A stretch of DNA of 64,000 bases from Hydrangea macrophylla. Its lineage: Eukaryota > Streptophyta > Magnoliopsida > Cornales > Hydrangeaceae. Below, piece after piece: positions 24,800 through 37,490 of the stretch (the stretch's first letter is position 1; every line of letters starts with the position of its first letter). The stretch covers positions 110,093,191 through 110,157,190 of the forward strand of contig CM066984.1 of assembly GCA_033977485.1 (NCBI GenBank). Direction: 5' to 3'. Both the position numbers and the translations under genes were made by a program. Below the pieces are notes generated by a model that saw nothing but the letters and a program-made list of their open reading frames with translations, had not been told where the DNA came from and searched no databases.

Positions 24800-27700
24800 C
24801 ACGCTGGCGGAACACTGCGTGTTTGTTCCAGAGAATCCCCACATCTCACCGTCCCTAGAAGGAACTGATTAGTGGCGCGCGGACGAGTTTTAATCCAGTG
24901 CGTGAGCACTTACTATCCGTCACATGCAACCGATCAGTAGATGTTGATGTTAGTGATGATGTTTAGGGTGGTCACTTTTGGATTTTCTTTAATTATAATT
25001 GTAAATATTATTAGGGGTGTGTTAATTGGTATGAGCCAACCGACCCACGTAAGATGATTATATCTGATTAATCGTTGCTGACTGTGTTTTTGATATTGAC
25101 AACTAAGCATATGAAGAGAGGTTTAAATGCATGTACCTTGGACTGTGGAACTTTTTTACACAGGGCCCACATTTTTTTGGGAACTGCTAAGGAAGCCCAA
25201 GATACATGCACACAAAACATGAGGTGTGCTTTGGGGTGTGCTTTGTGGTGTGTCTCTAGCACCACTCACGAAGGATTTCTATTATCTTTACAGCACATGC
25301 CACATAGACATGAAAGTAAATGCTAGGCTTTCCGAATGAGTAATACTTGGACAGTTTTACTCTTTCCGAATTGTCTCTCTTTTCATTCACAATAAATTGG
25401 ACAGTTTTTTTTTTTTTTTTTTTTTTAAATAAATTGGACAGTTGGACAACTTGGACTGCGTCAATCCTTTTTTTTTTTTTTTTTTGTCAGGAAATTGTTT
25501 CATGGCACTTCTAGGATTTTTATTATGATTGGAGCTGTGATTTCTATATGAGTCATCTACATATCACAATAATTGTTACGCGGTGTAACAGTCACACGGG
25601 ATGACTTTCTCAATTACGAGTACAATTTATGCACAAGCAGCACAATTAAATTAAATTTTGGATACAAAATTGATAATCTTAAGATTTCCTTTAGAGAAGT
25701 AGAAGCCTTTACTATATATTTCTCACATTCCATCTCTTTTAATCACTTTTTGAAATAAAAATGGATTATAATTTTTAAGAGGGTGTTTGAGAAGGAGGAG
25801 CACCCCTGGTTCATTGGTTTACAAGTGAATTGGTGCTACAAATTAAGTTTTTGATAGAGGACATTTTGTTTGCATGAGAGTTTATGTTCAACCTAATATT
25901 AACCTAAGAATTGATTCTTTATCAAACTAGTATATATATGATGTTGGTTTTATAAACACCAAATTAAAATAAGAGATCGAAGGACTGGGCATAGCTCTCC
26001 CAAATAGGTCCTAACTACTAAGTATGCAATTTTTGTTGTTTTATTTTTTATGCACTACACAAAGGAAGTAATGTTCTCCCCACCATAAAATCCCACTCCA
26101 TGAAATTTGAACCTTCAAGTACCTGTAGGATATTACTGGACCATTCCTTGGTCTCAAATATTTCAAATAATTTGATAATGGGATACATTTTGGCCGTTTG
26201 AATTTCACTACAAAAATCGTATTGTAATCAGAAAAGAAAAGATAAGGGAATTTCACTACAAAATCTTTTTAAATATTCCTATTGTCACATCACTTAGATT
26301 TTAAATATGGAAAATAAAATTAAAAACCACAACATTAATTCCTCTTTGTCTAAATGGCTTTGTTAATCTTTCCAATACCATTTAAATGTTTTTTTTTTTT
26401 TTTTTGGCTACAAAGTCCTAGCATGTTCGCTTTGACTTCGAAATCCTCGCCAATGTTTCAAACGGTTCATCTCACCCTCACCAATTAAGTGAGGAAGACA
26501 AAGCTAGTGGTAAGATCCAAACTCTACACCAAATTGGAAATTTTCGTCCATTTTGAGTTCTGGCCTCTCTCAAAAAATTTTGAACTCTTGACCTCCTTTG
26601 AAAAGGCCAAAAATTCTGGCCAACCCTGCCACACCGAGTAGGTTAAATGTTAATAGTATATAGTTATATTATGTTTTTGGTTTTATCAATACAAGCTTAT
26701 GACAAAGTCGAACATACTTTAGATTCAAATGAAAATATGGCGATCAAAATACTAATTTGTATTTAACAAACAATCGATACATAAGAAAGAGACGGCGGCA
26801 AACAAAGAATTCGAATCAGGCACTCAAACAGAGTTTGAATTTGTTAAAACCAAATAAATAACCAATCACGAGCCCACCAACTTATAACAAAAGATAGTGT
26901 CCAGAGGCTGACATCAACCACTCTTCAATTTGTCATTGAATTGTTCAGCTGGTCCAATGTTTACGTCTCAAAAACATATATACGTGAATGTAAAACACAT
27001 TCATCATTCATGTCATCATCTATTAAATCATACTTTTTTTTTTTTTTTTTAAATATACTTATCTGAATACACACACCACACACACTCATTCCACCCTAAA
27101 AAAAAATAATAATAATAATACAGGTGATATTTTAACCCGGCCAAATGTAGATAGGATATTTTTAGCCAAAATGTAGTCTAGCCCATCCAATTAAGTGTTT
27201 CAAACTCAATTTGACACCATACTTTATTGATAAATAGACCCCAAAATGTATAAATATTAATCCAAAAAATAATATTATCATTAAATAAACATAATTTGAC
27301 ATCATATCTGCCTCTGGCCTTGAACACGCAGGCAAGCAAATGAATCCCCCTATGGGCATTCGAATCCTCAATCTCCCCACTAGGTAGAGAGCCCGGCCAC
27401 ATGGGAAAAAAAAATAGTGAAAAGTCCCCCATGCTAGGCTTTTTTTAGTGAAAATTTCAAGCCATTTTTTTTTTTTTTTTTTTTGTGTCAAAACTCTATG
27501 ACTAGTGAAACATTTTAGTGAAAATTCCATATGTTTTAAAAGTTTTTTTTTATGTGAAATTTCACATAGCGAGTTTATTTTTCCAAAAGATTATATGAAA
27601 TTCACATAACTTTTATAACATATTGAGTTTTCACTAAAATAAAGCAATAAAGCATGGGTTAGATATATTTACTAAAAAAGTCATTTTTTAAAATTTTTTT

Positions 27701-28390
27701 TTTTTACGTTTTCACCAAATATCCCCAAAAAAATTAAGTAGTAAGATTTAATAGATGGTGGGCCAGTATAATAGATACATACGCTGCACCACATGTTTAT
27801 TTTTTTGAGGAGACTGCACCACATTTTTATGTGGAAACCTTTTCATGTTGAATTGTATGAAAAACATTGAAAAGTCAAGTCCGCATTCATAGACCAAAAT
27901 GCAATACGCCAAACACACACACACAAATGTGTGTGTATGTAAGTGTATATATACGTGGTGGGAATATCGAAGCGGTTTGTTGTGTGTTCCACAACAGAAC
28001 TCCTAAAATTTAGATAGTATTTTTGCTAATTTAAAAATGGTCACTTATTGCTCAATGCTTATCTAAGTTTTTATTTGATGACAATTGTCTCATTTCAGTA
28101 ATTATGTTAATAGTATAATAACAAAAAAAAAAAAAAGAAGAAGAAGACAAATATCACATAATAAGGTCTGAGTAAGTAATGACTAATAAGTAACCATTTT
28201 TTGGTGAGAAAAATGCTCTCAAAATTTTATTCTTGTTGCGAGGAATTTGAAAGTTACGGGGTCTTTTTTAATTTGAAGAAAAAGGAGACTCAGAGATTAG
28301 ATCTCACAGCATACAAATATTGGACTTGGTGAACATAGCCATCCAAACAGGGTTAGTCTTTCTCTTGTCACCATACAATCGTAAAAAGTT
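24800..28390. other. Gene-free AT-rich region
   Basis: No recognisable gene, RNA gene or complete element. It holds many poly-T/poly-A runs (25407-25428, 25468-25487, 26389-26405, 27032-27050), an AAT run near 27106-27120 and a CA run near 27914-27934. Short open frames are low-complexity or have no familiar motif. Confidence 0.6.
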
Positions 28391-28391
28391 A

Positions 28392-28672
28392 CTCCCTCCC
28401 CTGTAATTTATGTGTCCTTTGTAAAAGTCAAAATTTTACAAAATTTTTTATGGAAACATCATATTGCCTCTTACTTGTAAAAAGCTTAAAATAAAATTTT
28501 CAAAGTGTTCTCTTTTATTTTTTTTCTCGTGTACTTTTTGTTGAGTATTTTTAAAATCAAGAAGGGTAGTTATGGAAAGTATAATAAAAGTAGCATTAAA
28601 TACTTTTAGGGGACAATAGTTTTAGGACATTCAAAAATGAGAAAAATGTCACATAAAATGGGACGGAGGGAG
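28392..28672. mobile_element. Stowaway-type MITE, 281 bp
   Basis: Ends CTCCCTCCCCTGTAATTTATGTG and, inverted, CACATAAAATGGGACGGAGGGAG, flanked by TA on both sides (28390-28391, 28673-28674). The left end carries a CCC/CTG variation from the canonical CCGTCCC. Second copy of the type found in RRP44A intron 16. Confidence 0.75.
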
Positions 28673-28698
28673 TACAATTTTGTAGCATCCAGTGTGCG

Positions 28699-29103
28699 CC
28701 TAGGGGTGTATACGAACCGAGCTGAGCCTGCTCGCGGGATTTCTCGACCACGAGCTTGCTCACGAGCTTAAACGAGGCGAGCTTTCAATTGTTCGCGAGC
28801 TTTTTAACGAGATTTTTTGCGCGTCCTTTTAAACATATAGTTTAATAATAAAATAATAATTTATTAAGCCTATTTACGAGATATGTCATACTTTCTCTAA
28901 AATTATATAATTTTATAATAAATATGTTTATAGAAGTCACTACATAAGCTCTTTATCAAACTTATTAACGAGTTTTTTCATGAGCCTGCTCACGAGCCTT
29001 AATCGATCGTGTTCACGAGCTCAAATGAGCGAGCCGAGCCTTGCCTTTATTGAGCCAAGCTTCGAGCCCTTGTTAAGCGGCTCAGCTCGTTTACACTCCT
29101 AGG
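28699..29103. mobile_element. TIR element with GAGCC/GAGCTCG-rich ends
   Basis: Left CCTAGGGGTGTATACGAACC and right end GTTTACACTCCTAGG are inverted. Both ends are rich in GAGC/GCTC words and the centre is AT-rich. The ends resemble those of the MULE-like element at 58466-59767. No target duplication could be matched here, so the exact class is uncertain. Confidence 0.55.
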
Positions 29104-29462
29104 TCACTGATGCCAAAGCTTATAACGTTTTAATAATAAAAAAATTAGTAGACAATATCATATTTTAGATTAATTAAATTTAAATGACAATATGTTTTTT
29201 TTTTGGGGGTCAAAATTTCATGACAAATGATACTTAAACGGATCAAATTTTTATGTTTTAAAAGTTATGTAAAATTTCACGTAACTATAATTTTTTACAA
29301 AACTTTTATACATCACGTGGACTTTCTACTAAAATTAAAAAAACCAGATTTGACCTAATACTCAAAAAGTTTAATTTAGAAGAATTTTAACTAAAATTTC
29401 CATTTAAAAATTACTGTAGTTCTGAGAGGTTATGAAATTTGGCATAACGTTTATATACAATT

Positions 29463-29707
29463 TAGGGTAAAATGCATTTTGCCTGTTTGGCACTTTAGTC
29501 CTTAAATAAATTTTTTTTTCGGATTTTAATCCCTCAACTAATATTTTGTGACAGTTTGCCCCTCTATCACTTTTAGTGACGGAGGAAGCAAATTATCACA
29601 AAATATTAGTGGAGGGACCAAAATGCGATTTTTTTTTTTTTTTTTTTATTTAGGAACCAAAGTGCCAAACATGACATATTTGAAGATGCAAAATGCATTT
29701 AACCCTA
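29463..29707. mobile_element. Palindromic MITE, ~245 bp
   Basis: Left end TAGGGTAAAATGCATTTTGC is mirrored by GCAAAATGCATTTAACCCTA at the right. Internal GGCACTTTAGTCC and GGAACCAAAGTGCC are also inverted. Non-coding. Confidence 0.6.
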
Positions 29708-29812
29708 TAATTTATAGCACCAAGGGTGACAAAATTTTGTGATATTTTGGTGGTTTTACTACAAGACTAGAACCACTTGATCGCAGGTTAGTCTTTCCCT
29801 ATTCTTCACAAA

Positions 29813-30122
29813 GGCTTTGTTTGATTCGTGAATTTAGTGAGAGAAAAAAAAAAAAAAAAAAAAAAAGAGAACACTGAGGGAGATATTTTCCTTTATTTGG
29901 AAAATAAGAAAAACGAATATAAAAGAAAAGAGACTAAGTTGACAATAAATTAAATATTTTGAGTTGTTTCCCTTCTTTTTTTCGTTATTACAGTTATATT
30001 TTAGCAAATTTTAAATTTTAATGTTATTTAAGTATGATAAAAAGTATAAGAAAGTTGTTTCCCTTCTTATTTTTCTTTCTATTTTCTTTTCCATCACAAA
30101 ATCTATGGATCAAAACAAAGCC
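29813..30122. mobile_element. Tourist/Harbinger-like MITE, ~310 bp
   Basis: Ends GGCTTTGTTTGATTC and, inverted, GATCAAAACAAAGCC. Same layout and similar ends as the better-bounded copy at 55267-55499. The flank on the right is TAA; the left flank (AAA) has diverged. Confidence 0.5.
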
Positions 30123-30467
30123 TAAGTGGATTCAAAGAGAGAAGAAATAAATCCATTAAGCGAATTCTCTAATGTGAGTAAACTGATCATCAATGAAGAA
30201 TTGAGGAACCACTAGGTAGTTTCAGCTCAATTCGTGCACCTTAGGGACTGTTTGGGAACTGAATCAATTCTATATATGGTCCATTATTGGGCGATTTGAT
30301 GATTTGTATTCAAGTGCTTTCTTGAAAGTCCCTTTTTTTTTTTTTTTCTAAAAAATGTTAAGCACACAATACATTCCACAACATGGTTTAAATGTGTTGT
30401 ATTCTGTGTTGTTTGAATTTTTCACACATTTCTATGCATCACTTACATAGCACAAGGTACATGCATT

Positions 30468-30976
30468 CAGGGTCGGTCCCAAGTATTTAGAGGCTTGGGA
30501 CGAACTACTAAAATGGAGACCCTTATACCGTGGTTTCGGGGCAGTGTCCCCGAGGCAATATTTTTGGGGGTCTACTTGTACATAATTGACAATTTTTTTT
30601 AGAATTTATTTATACATAATTGACAATTTTTTTGGGGTGTACTTATAATATGAGTCTATTTGTGAAACCTAAACATTATATGGTGTCTTTTAAAATTCTA
30701 GAGGAGCCTTTTTCTAAAACTAAAAAAATTCTTACACTAAAAGTGTAATTTTAAAATTCTAGTGGCCTTTGCTTTTGAGTTTTATATACATCTATATCAA
30801 TATATATGTAGTTAATGACACTAAATTGGGCCTTGGGGAAGGCTTAAATGTAAAATACTAAAAAATCTCAAGGTAAAAATGTAATTATGAAAATTTCATG
30901 GAGGCCCCTCAAAATTTTGTAAACTTTGATTGCCTAGGGAAGTTGCCCATTTTGACCCCCATTTGGGCCGGCAATG
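30468..30976. mobile_element. Non-autonomous hAT-like element, 509 bp
   Basis: Perfect 8-bp duplication CATGCATT at 30460-30467 and 30977-30984, with CA..TG termini (CAGGGTCGGTCCC; right end GGGCCGGCAATG). An internal GGGGCAGTGTCCCCGAGGC segment is shared, in opposite orientation, with the element at 50625-51128. No coding. Confidence 0.75.
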
Positions 30977-30984
30977 CATGCATT

Positions 30985-31760
30985 TAGAGGCTTGGTTTGG
31001 CTCCCCTTTTGTTGCTTCTCCTTTTTTAAAGCACAAATCTATGTTAATTCATTTGATAACTACTTTATGAGCTTTGCAAAAATTGAACTTAGGATTCTTT
31101 TTGGGAGGCTTTTAAAGGTTCTAGAATTGAGCTTTTAAAAGCTCGATGTTGATTTTTTTATTTTATGATATTTTTTTGAAGAGTAATGTATCACTCGTAC
31201 AAAATTATCAAACAACTTAATAATAAATTTCAGAAGCCTATCAAACAACTCAATAATAAATTTCAGAAGCAAGTTTTAAAAAGCCACATGGGGGACAAAC
31301 TAAGCCTTAAAGCCCTGTTATAAAATGTGTTGTGTACCTAACATATCTCTTTTTTGACTCCCACTTATGTTCTAAGAGTATTTCCAACCACATAATCTAA
31401 AAATTCTCTAATTTTTAGCCAAAATAGCTCTAATTTTTAGCCAAAATAGCTAAAGAGTTATTTTAGCTAATCAGTTTTAAGCCCCCACTCCAACCATGTT
31501 CTCCATTATAGGGAGGTTTGAATTATTGTATTAATTTTTTATACAAAAGTTATAAATTTTAATGCATTGTCTTTCTTTAAATGAATATGATATGTACTAT
31601 TTTTCATTATTTAACTTATGGGTAATTACCATATTCACTCTCTCTCCTCAAATGTAGAGAACCAAAAAGGGGTTCCCCAAAATGGAGAACCATTTAGGGA
31701 ATCCATTGGAGCTCGAAAATGCACTTTAGTTCACAAAAAATAGCCAGAAATTGAATATAG
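30985..31760. other. Gene-free AT-rich repeat region
   Basis: Contains a direct repeat of CTCTAATTTTTAGCCAAAATAG (31410-31450). A unit bounded by GTATTTCCAACCA (near 31379) and CCATTGGAGCTC (near 31703) may be another MITE. No gene is seen. Confidence 0.45.
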
Positions 31761-32317
31761 TGTAATACCTTGCATTTTTGTTGTACTTTTATACCCTTTT
31801 GATATAAATAAGATTCAGTATACTTGCTTTTGTCTTTCCTATAATTTCTTTCTCAAGCGATCGAACTCTTCTCGATCGATCGAACTTTCTATTATTTGAT
31901 CGATTATTTCTTAATCAATCGAAACTCTGCCGACCTGAAACCGTGACGTGTCCCCATTCTCAAGTGATTGAACATGTTTTAATTGATCGAACCCTGACCG
32001 ACCTGTTCTCATTCGATCGAAGATGGCTCGATCGATCGAACTTAGCATTTCTAGTTTACGTGTTCTGCCACCTGCACCCTCCTTCTCCCTATATATATGT
32101 TGGTTTTGTGTGTGTATTTAGGTTGTTGAATCCAGAGAGTTTAGAGAGAGATAGAGATTATATATATATGCACACACTCATATATTATATATCTATACAT
32201 ACACCCGTATATGTATACACATAAACACTCCCTCCCACACACTCTCGGCCAGCAAGAGGAGAAGAAGAGAAATAGGAGCTGAAGGGGGAGACAGAGAGGA
32301 AGAGAAAGAGCAAAGGA

Positions 32318-32322
<5 letters not shown>

Positions 32323-32385
<63 letters not shown>
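32323..32385 (+). repeat. (GA)n microsatellite, ~63 bp
   Basis: Uninterrupted GA dinucleotides inside the solo LTR. It creates artefactual Ser-Leu/Arg-Glu open frames on both strands. Confidence 0.9.
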
Positions 32386-32387
<2 letters not shown>

Positions 32388-33079
32388 ACCCGCAGCCACC
32401 CCAAGCTCACCGGCGTCACCGTCTTTACCGGTGAGTGCCTATACTCACTTAGTAGCGTAGATATGTTACTATATACGTGTTTCGGCAAGTAAGAACGGAT
32501 TCCGAACATACGAGGAATGTCCAGTTCAATTCTGGAAGAAGATGCAGTCTCAATCAATTGAACTGCTTTCAATCGATTGAACACAAACCGATCTGAATCG
32601 ATCAAACTAATAATCTCAATTGATCGAACTTTATTTTTGTCAATTGATCGAAATAACTTCGATCGATCGAACCTAGCTTTACCTCAATCGATTGAAGTGA
32701 GTTCAATCGATCAAACTTGACAGAAAGTTAAATGTATAGGTTGTTTATATCCGATGAACTGCTAAGCCGAGTTATATCATGCATTCATGGTTAGAAGTTA
32801 TATTGGAATAATACACGCGTGGAATAATGGGTTAATGCATTAAACAGTGGAACCATTCGGTTAAGGTTGAGATAATGGTGAGATTGAAAAGTCGTCATGC
32901 TTAGTGGTGGATTTGTCGATCGCAGAGGTCGATACTATTTATATTTGTGCGTATGAATGCGGTCGCTAAGATCGTATGATGTCTGGTTTAGGATCCTAAG
33001 GTGCTGGGATAGCATCGGGGACTACATGTCAGGTTTTACGTATGATAGAGTTAGACTGCGTGTCGGATTTGGGAGGTTA

Positions 33080-33330
33080 TGTGATGTGGGACTTCATGTC
33101 GAGTTTAATATGTCGGGACTGGGGGTCGTAACGTATTGGGGCTGGAGTGTCGTAGTGTATCAGGGCTGTGTGCCATAGTATATTGGGGCTACGTGCCGTA
33201 ATAGTATTTTGGAGCTGAGTGCTGTGGTAAAGCTGAGTGTTGTGGTGGAGCTATGTGCTGCAGTATGTCAGGACTACGTGCTGTATTATATCAGGGCTGC
33301 GTTCCGCATTATATCAGGGCGGGTTGGCCG
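33080..33330 (+). repeat. Degenerate ~24-bp tandem array
   Basis: About ten diverged copies of a unit like GGGCTACGTGCCGTAATATAT; variants GGCTGTGTGCCATAG, AGCTGAGTGCTGTGG and ACTACGTGCTGTATT are visible. More distant CTACGTGT words continue to about 33490. Non-coding, within the solo LTR. Confidence 0.6.
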
Positions 33331-34515
33331 AAACGTTAGGACTGTGTGTTGGGATTTGATAGCTCGTGTGGTATAGAACTACGTGTCTAATTCATGTGTT
33401 AGGAATTAGGACTACGTGTCTGATTCATGTGTTAGAGATTGAGACTACGTATTGGGTTTGAACAAGTCATGATGTATTGGGCTACGTGTTAGGTTAGGAA
33501 GGATTGTCATGGAATGAATTGAGTACTGTGAGAAGTAAGGCTGCGTGCGTGACATGGACCCGAGAGTCCATGTTATGATGAGATTGAGTTGGAACGATAT
33601 CACTTATACATATTGAGTTAGTGCATTCATAATCGTGAACGATGAGATGATTGTTAATAATGCTGTTGTCATATATGCTGCAATCTATAGATACTCTGTT
33701 AGTGCTTGCATTCACTCGACTTCCATAGCTGACGGCGTTTATGCCGCTGAATATTCGACGTCCAGCTGGTCAGGGATATGAGTATGTAGCAGATGCATGC
33801 ATGGATAGGAGCTACGAGGATGGAGCCTATGATGCCGGAAGCTATGTGGTGCTGACTGCTACGCGAGCTAAAGACCTGGAGCTTGCTGTAGATAGTTTAT
33901 GTTTATGTTTATGTTTTAGAGACTGTTGTAATAGTTAAATTTATAATCGGCATACGTTGTCATAATACTTTGTTTTATGCTTCCGCAACTACTTGTGGAT
34001 TTTTGTCTGATTGTATATATTGACCTTAGAGCTTTTCAATCCGTGGTTTGATTCATTACTCTAATGATTAGACTTCGGTTATGGACAATGTGGTGACTTT
34101 TAACTGTCATGGCCTACGTGTCCAAAAAAAAAATTATTTTCTCTATTTTTACTACTGCAGGACGTGACATATAAGTAATGTGGTTAGAGTTGCTCAAACA
34201 TGTCATGTAATTATCTTGAAGTAATACGATCCGTGCAGATACATATCAAATAATCCAAATGACTAAATCAAACGAAGACTAGCATATTTTTATCATTTTC
34301 CAATTAGTTCGGTTACACAACACGTCTCTCGCATAATTAATTATTTGGAGAATTTACTAAGATCACATTAAATGAATTAAATAAGTGCATTAAGATAATA
34401 ATCTATGTTTAATGGTATAAATAATATTTCATAGTAGTATAAAATTTATTGAAAATGACAGGGATTCATTCACTTGATTATTAAGGTTTAAGTGATGCTG
34501 TCCACCATTATAATG

Positions 34516-34770
34516 TAAGGGTGTTCTTGATAACCCAATTACGTTATGAAAATGAAAATTTTTAGCATTTATTTTAATTCAGTGCGATTAATAATGTACC
34601 ACTTAATTGAAAAAGTATTCAAAAATTTACTGAAAACTTTAAGTAAATTTTTTTTATTAGAAATAATCACTGAATGCAGTCTATTCCAATACTTGAAATA
34701 CTATTTTCAGTATTGCAAGCTGAATCGGTTAAAATATTCAGCACTTAATTTTTAATTTTATCAAACAAAA
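34516..34770. mobile_element. hAT-like MITE with AAGTGCTGAA-type interior (family copy 1)
   Basis: Left TAAGGGTGTTCTTGATAACC and right end TTTTATCAAACAAAAAC are loosely inverted. The interior carries CAGTG / GCACTTAATTTTTAA words shared with 45825-46111 and 53368-53640. Boundaries approximate. Confidence 0.45.
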
Positions 34771-35587
34771 ACTTGTTTATTCGGTGATAATTAAAGAAAT
34801 AGGCGGCGTACAAATATATTAATCTTGTATTCTCTTATCTCGGAATCACTGTAAATTTTTTTTTTATTCAAATGTTATTTCTTTTTTCTTTTTTCTCCAC
34901 AATCGTTTCGAGATAATAAGGTGATGAAAATTGTTTGAATAAAATAAAGGGAATTGTTATGTATACTCGTGTATTTGTTATGTACAACAAAATTATTTTA
35001 TTTTAATTATTTTTCTTTTAAAAATGATCACTTTTATAAAATTGAACAGTGTACATAATAAAATTAACAGTATATGTAACAATTCCCAAAATAAATAGTA
35101 AATAGCATTTTTACGTCGTAGAGACATTCATGATCTGTTGTGACAGGCCAATAAATCACACAATTCAAGCTCATTAGAACACGGTAAAATCACGGAGAAC
35201 TTGCTCAAAAATGAACACAAATGATGTGCTTGTGATACCACGTTAGGTTCGAATATTTTCTCGGAAAATGAGTTTTACAAAAATTTGGAGAAACTGCTTC
35301 CCTGTGATTCTATGAATATATTTTGAATTCAGAGCTTTTGGCTCAACTTTATCACCATTTTTTCAAATTGAATTGGTCAAAATAGGCACAATTTCAGAAA
35401 GACAAGGCTCAAGAAATTGATGGGATGGGGCTAGAGGTTGAATTAAAAGCATCAACAGTGAGATACCAACAATAATACCCATTTCTTGGAAAGAAAAAAA
35501 AAAAGAAAAAAAGAAAAAGAAACAGAAACAGAAATAAGTTTCTTTTTTAATGTCCCAATGTCCAAAAGCAAGGAGAATTTATTTTAT

Positions 35588-35745
35588 AGTAATGTTATAT
35601 TTTTCAAATCAAAATTTTAATTTTACATTTCAAATGATGTGGCAGTATGTCTACTAAATTTTGATTAAAAAATATTAAAGTGACTACACAGTACTCCCTT
35701 TATCACATTATTTGAGATGTAAATTTGAAAAGCATCGGATTACTC
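35588..35745. mobile_element. Palindromic MITE (family copy 2)
   Basis: AGTAATGTTATATTTTTCAAA at left is mirrored by TTTGAAAAGCATCGGATTACT at right. Same family as 23571-23759. Confidence 0.5.
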
Positions 35746-36481
35746 TTAATTTTATTTTTGAAAAAGTTTTGGTCCGGAAGAGGAAGATTGATGCTTGATA
35801 GTATAGATTTTCATTGGGCATGGGACCTTAGGTTAGGTATATCTGATCAGGCCAGTTCATTAATAATACTTGTCCTCATTCATTGATTTTGGTTATGACA
35901 CTACCACCAAAATTGGTGGTTGGAGTTAAAATTCATCCAACTCCATATATGACAAAATATGTATGTATGTATGTATGTTTTTTTTTTTAATCATATGTAT
36001 ATATGTATTTAGTGTTACAAAATACAGGTGAATGTAAAATTTTATACTCTAAAAATAACCCAAATGTATTGCTGTTAAAAAGTGATTGTTGATGTGGAAC
36101 TAATAGTTGGATATCAGATAATGTAGCGGTGAGATTATGAGTCATGCCATAGTTTTTAAATTTGAATCCCAATATATGTGATAAATTGACAATATTGTTA
36201 CATAAAATAACTTAGTGAATATCATTATGGATTTAATATTTGGATTTTTTTTTAATTATAATCAGAAGGGCTATTCGAATCTGAACCTACGGCGTGGGGG
36301 GATATGGTGTCGGCCAACTCGGATATGACATTATTTTGTCCTTAAGTAAAAATTAGGTGGCCATATCACCATGGGATGTAGTTTCACTGCCTCATGTGTT
36401 AGGATTCAAATTTATGATACAAATTTAAAAACGATATCATTGTTCGTGAGATTGTAAGCCAATGTAGTAGGAATATATTAT

Positions 36482-36802
36482 TAGGGTTAATTACACTTTA
36501 TCCTCTTTGTGTTTTAAATGTGACCACAGAAAACCCCTGTGCTTTCGGATAAAATGTCACCGTTAAAATTAATGACTACTTTACCCCCTTATTGTTTGAT
36601 CTGATGACACTTTTCCCCCTATGGTTTAGCCCGATGACACTTGTAACCCCTCTGTGCTTTTGGGGTAAAGTGTCAACTTAACACTAATTTTAGCGGTGAC
36701 ACTTTACCCAAAAGCACAGTAGGGTTAAGTGGCCACTTTTAAATCACATAAGGATAAATTGATATCGACCCAAACCACATAGGAATAAAGTGTAATTAAT
36801 CC
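36482..36802. mobile_element. Palindromic MITE, ~320 bp
   Basis: TAGGGTTAATTACACTTTATCC at the left end is mirrored by GGAATAAAGTGTAATTAATCC at the right. Internal GTGTCACC... and GGTGACACTTTACC segments are also inverted. Non-coding. Confidence 0.6.
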
Positions 36803-37336
36803 ATATTATTCCATTTCCGCCACATCATTTGAGTCTAAATTTTGCAATAAAATTTAGAAGGCACAACATATTGACAAACTACTTGTGAAGTCTCTCAAAG
36901 GCTAGCTTTATGGGTAATTTTTTGCAGGAAAAAAAAATGTCCATTTAGGTTTTTAAATTATTTGTGCTGTCAAGAGTGACATTTTTTTTCCTGATAAATA
37001 TGACCTTTAAGGCTTTAAGTTAACAAAAAATTTGTTTATTTTTATTTTTATCCCAAATGTAATTTTTAACCTATGTGACAGTGTGACTAATGTCATCATG
37101 GTAAAACTATTTTATTATTCTATTATGAAAATCAAACAACCTCACTATCGCACATATTTCAAATACAAATTTGAAAACTACATCACTCACTCAAAAAGTC
37201 AAAATTGTATGGTTTTGTTACCTTTGCATCATCTAATTGTGGCACTCTCACGCGCACTAGACGCGGCAGGGAGCAGAGCCACACAAAACATGTCCTATTT
37301 TCGTGGATCCCATAAAAGTGGTTAAGGTGGAAGATG

Positions 37337-37367
<31 letters not shown>

Positions 37368-37424
37368 CAAAGATTTTCTAAAAAGGGCGCCTTCTCTTTA
37401 TTAAAGTGAGGGCCTTTGTTTTGA

Positions 37425-37490
37425 CCGTCGGATCGTGTTTAAAAACTGTGAAATGACAAAACTGCCATTAATAAAAACACGATCCGACGG
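37425..37490. repeat. Perfect 16-bp inverted repeat within a small TIR unit
   Basis: CCGTCGGATCGTGTTT (37425-37440) and its exact complement AAACACGATCCGACGG (37475-37490) are separated by 34 bp. TA microsatellites lie on both sides (37346-37366, 37551-37571). Probably the core of a MITE of about 150 bp. Confidence 0.6.

Larger units (their letters stand above)
31761..34169 (+). mobile_element. Solo LTR, 2.4 kb, gypsy (chromovirus)-like
   Basis: Begins TGTAATACC and ends GACGTGACA. This TGTAATRCC...GRCGTGACA pattern is common in long chromovirus LTRs. Flanks are TATAG (31756-31760) and TATAA (34170-34174), a 5-bp duplication with one mismatch. No gag-pol is present. Contents include two clusters of GATCGATCGAAC-type motifs (31855-32045 and 32547-32725), a GA microsatellite (32323-32385) and a degenerate ~24-bp tandem array (about 33080-33330). 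Confidence 0.65.

Noticed and set aside
32141..32605. 154-codon minus-strand open frame
   Set aside because: Its bulk is translation of a GA microsatellite (poly Ser-Leu) within a solo LTR; no domain text.
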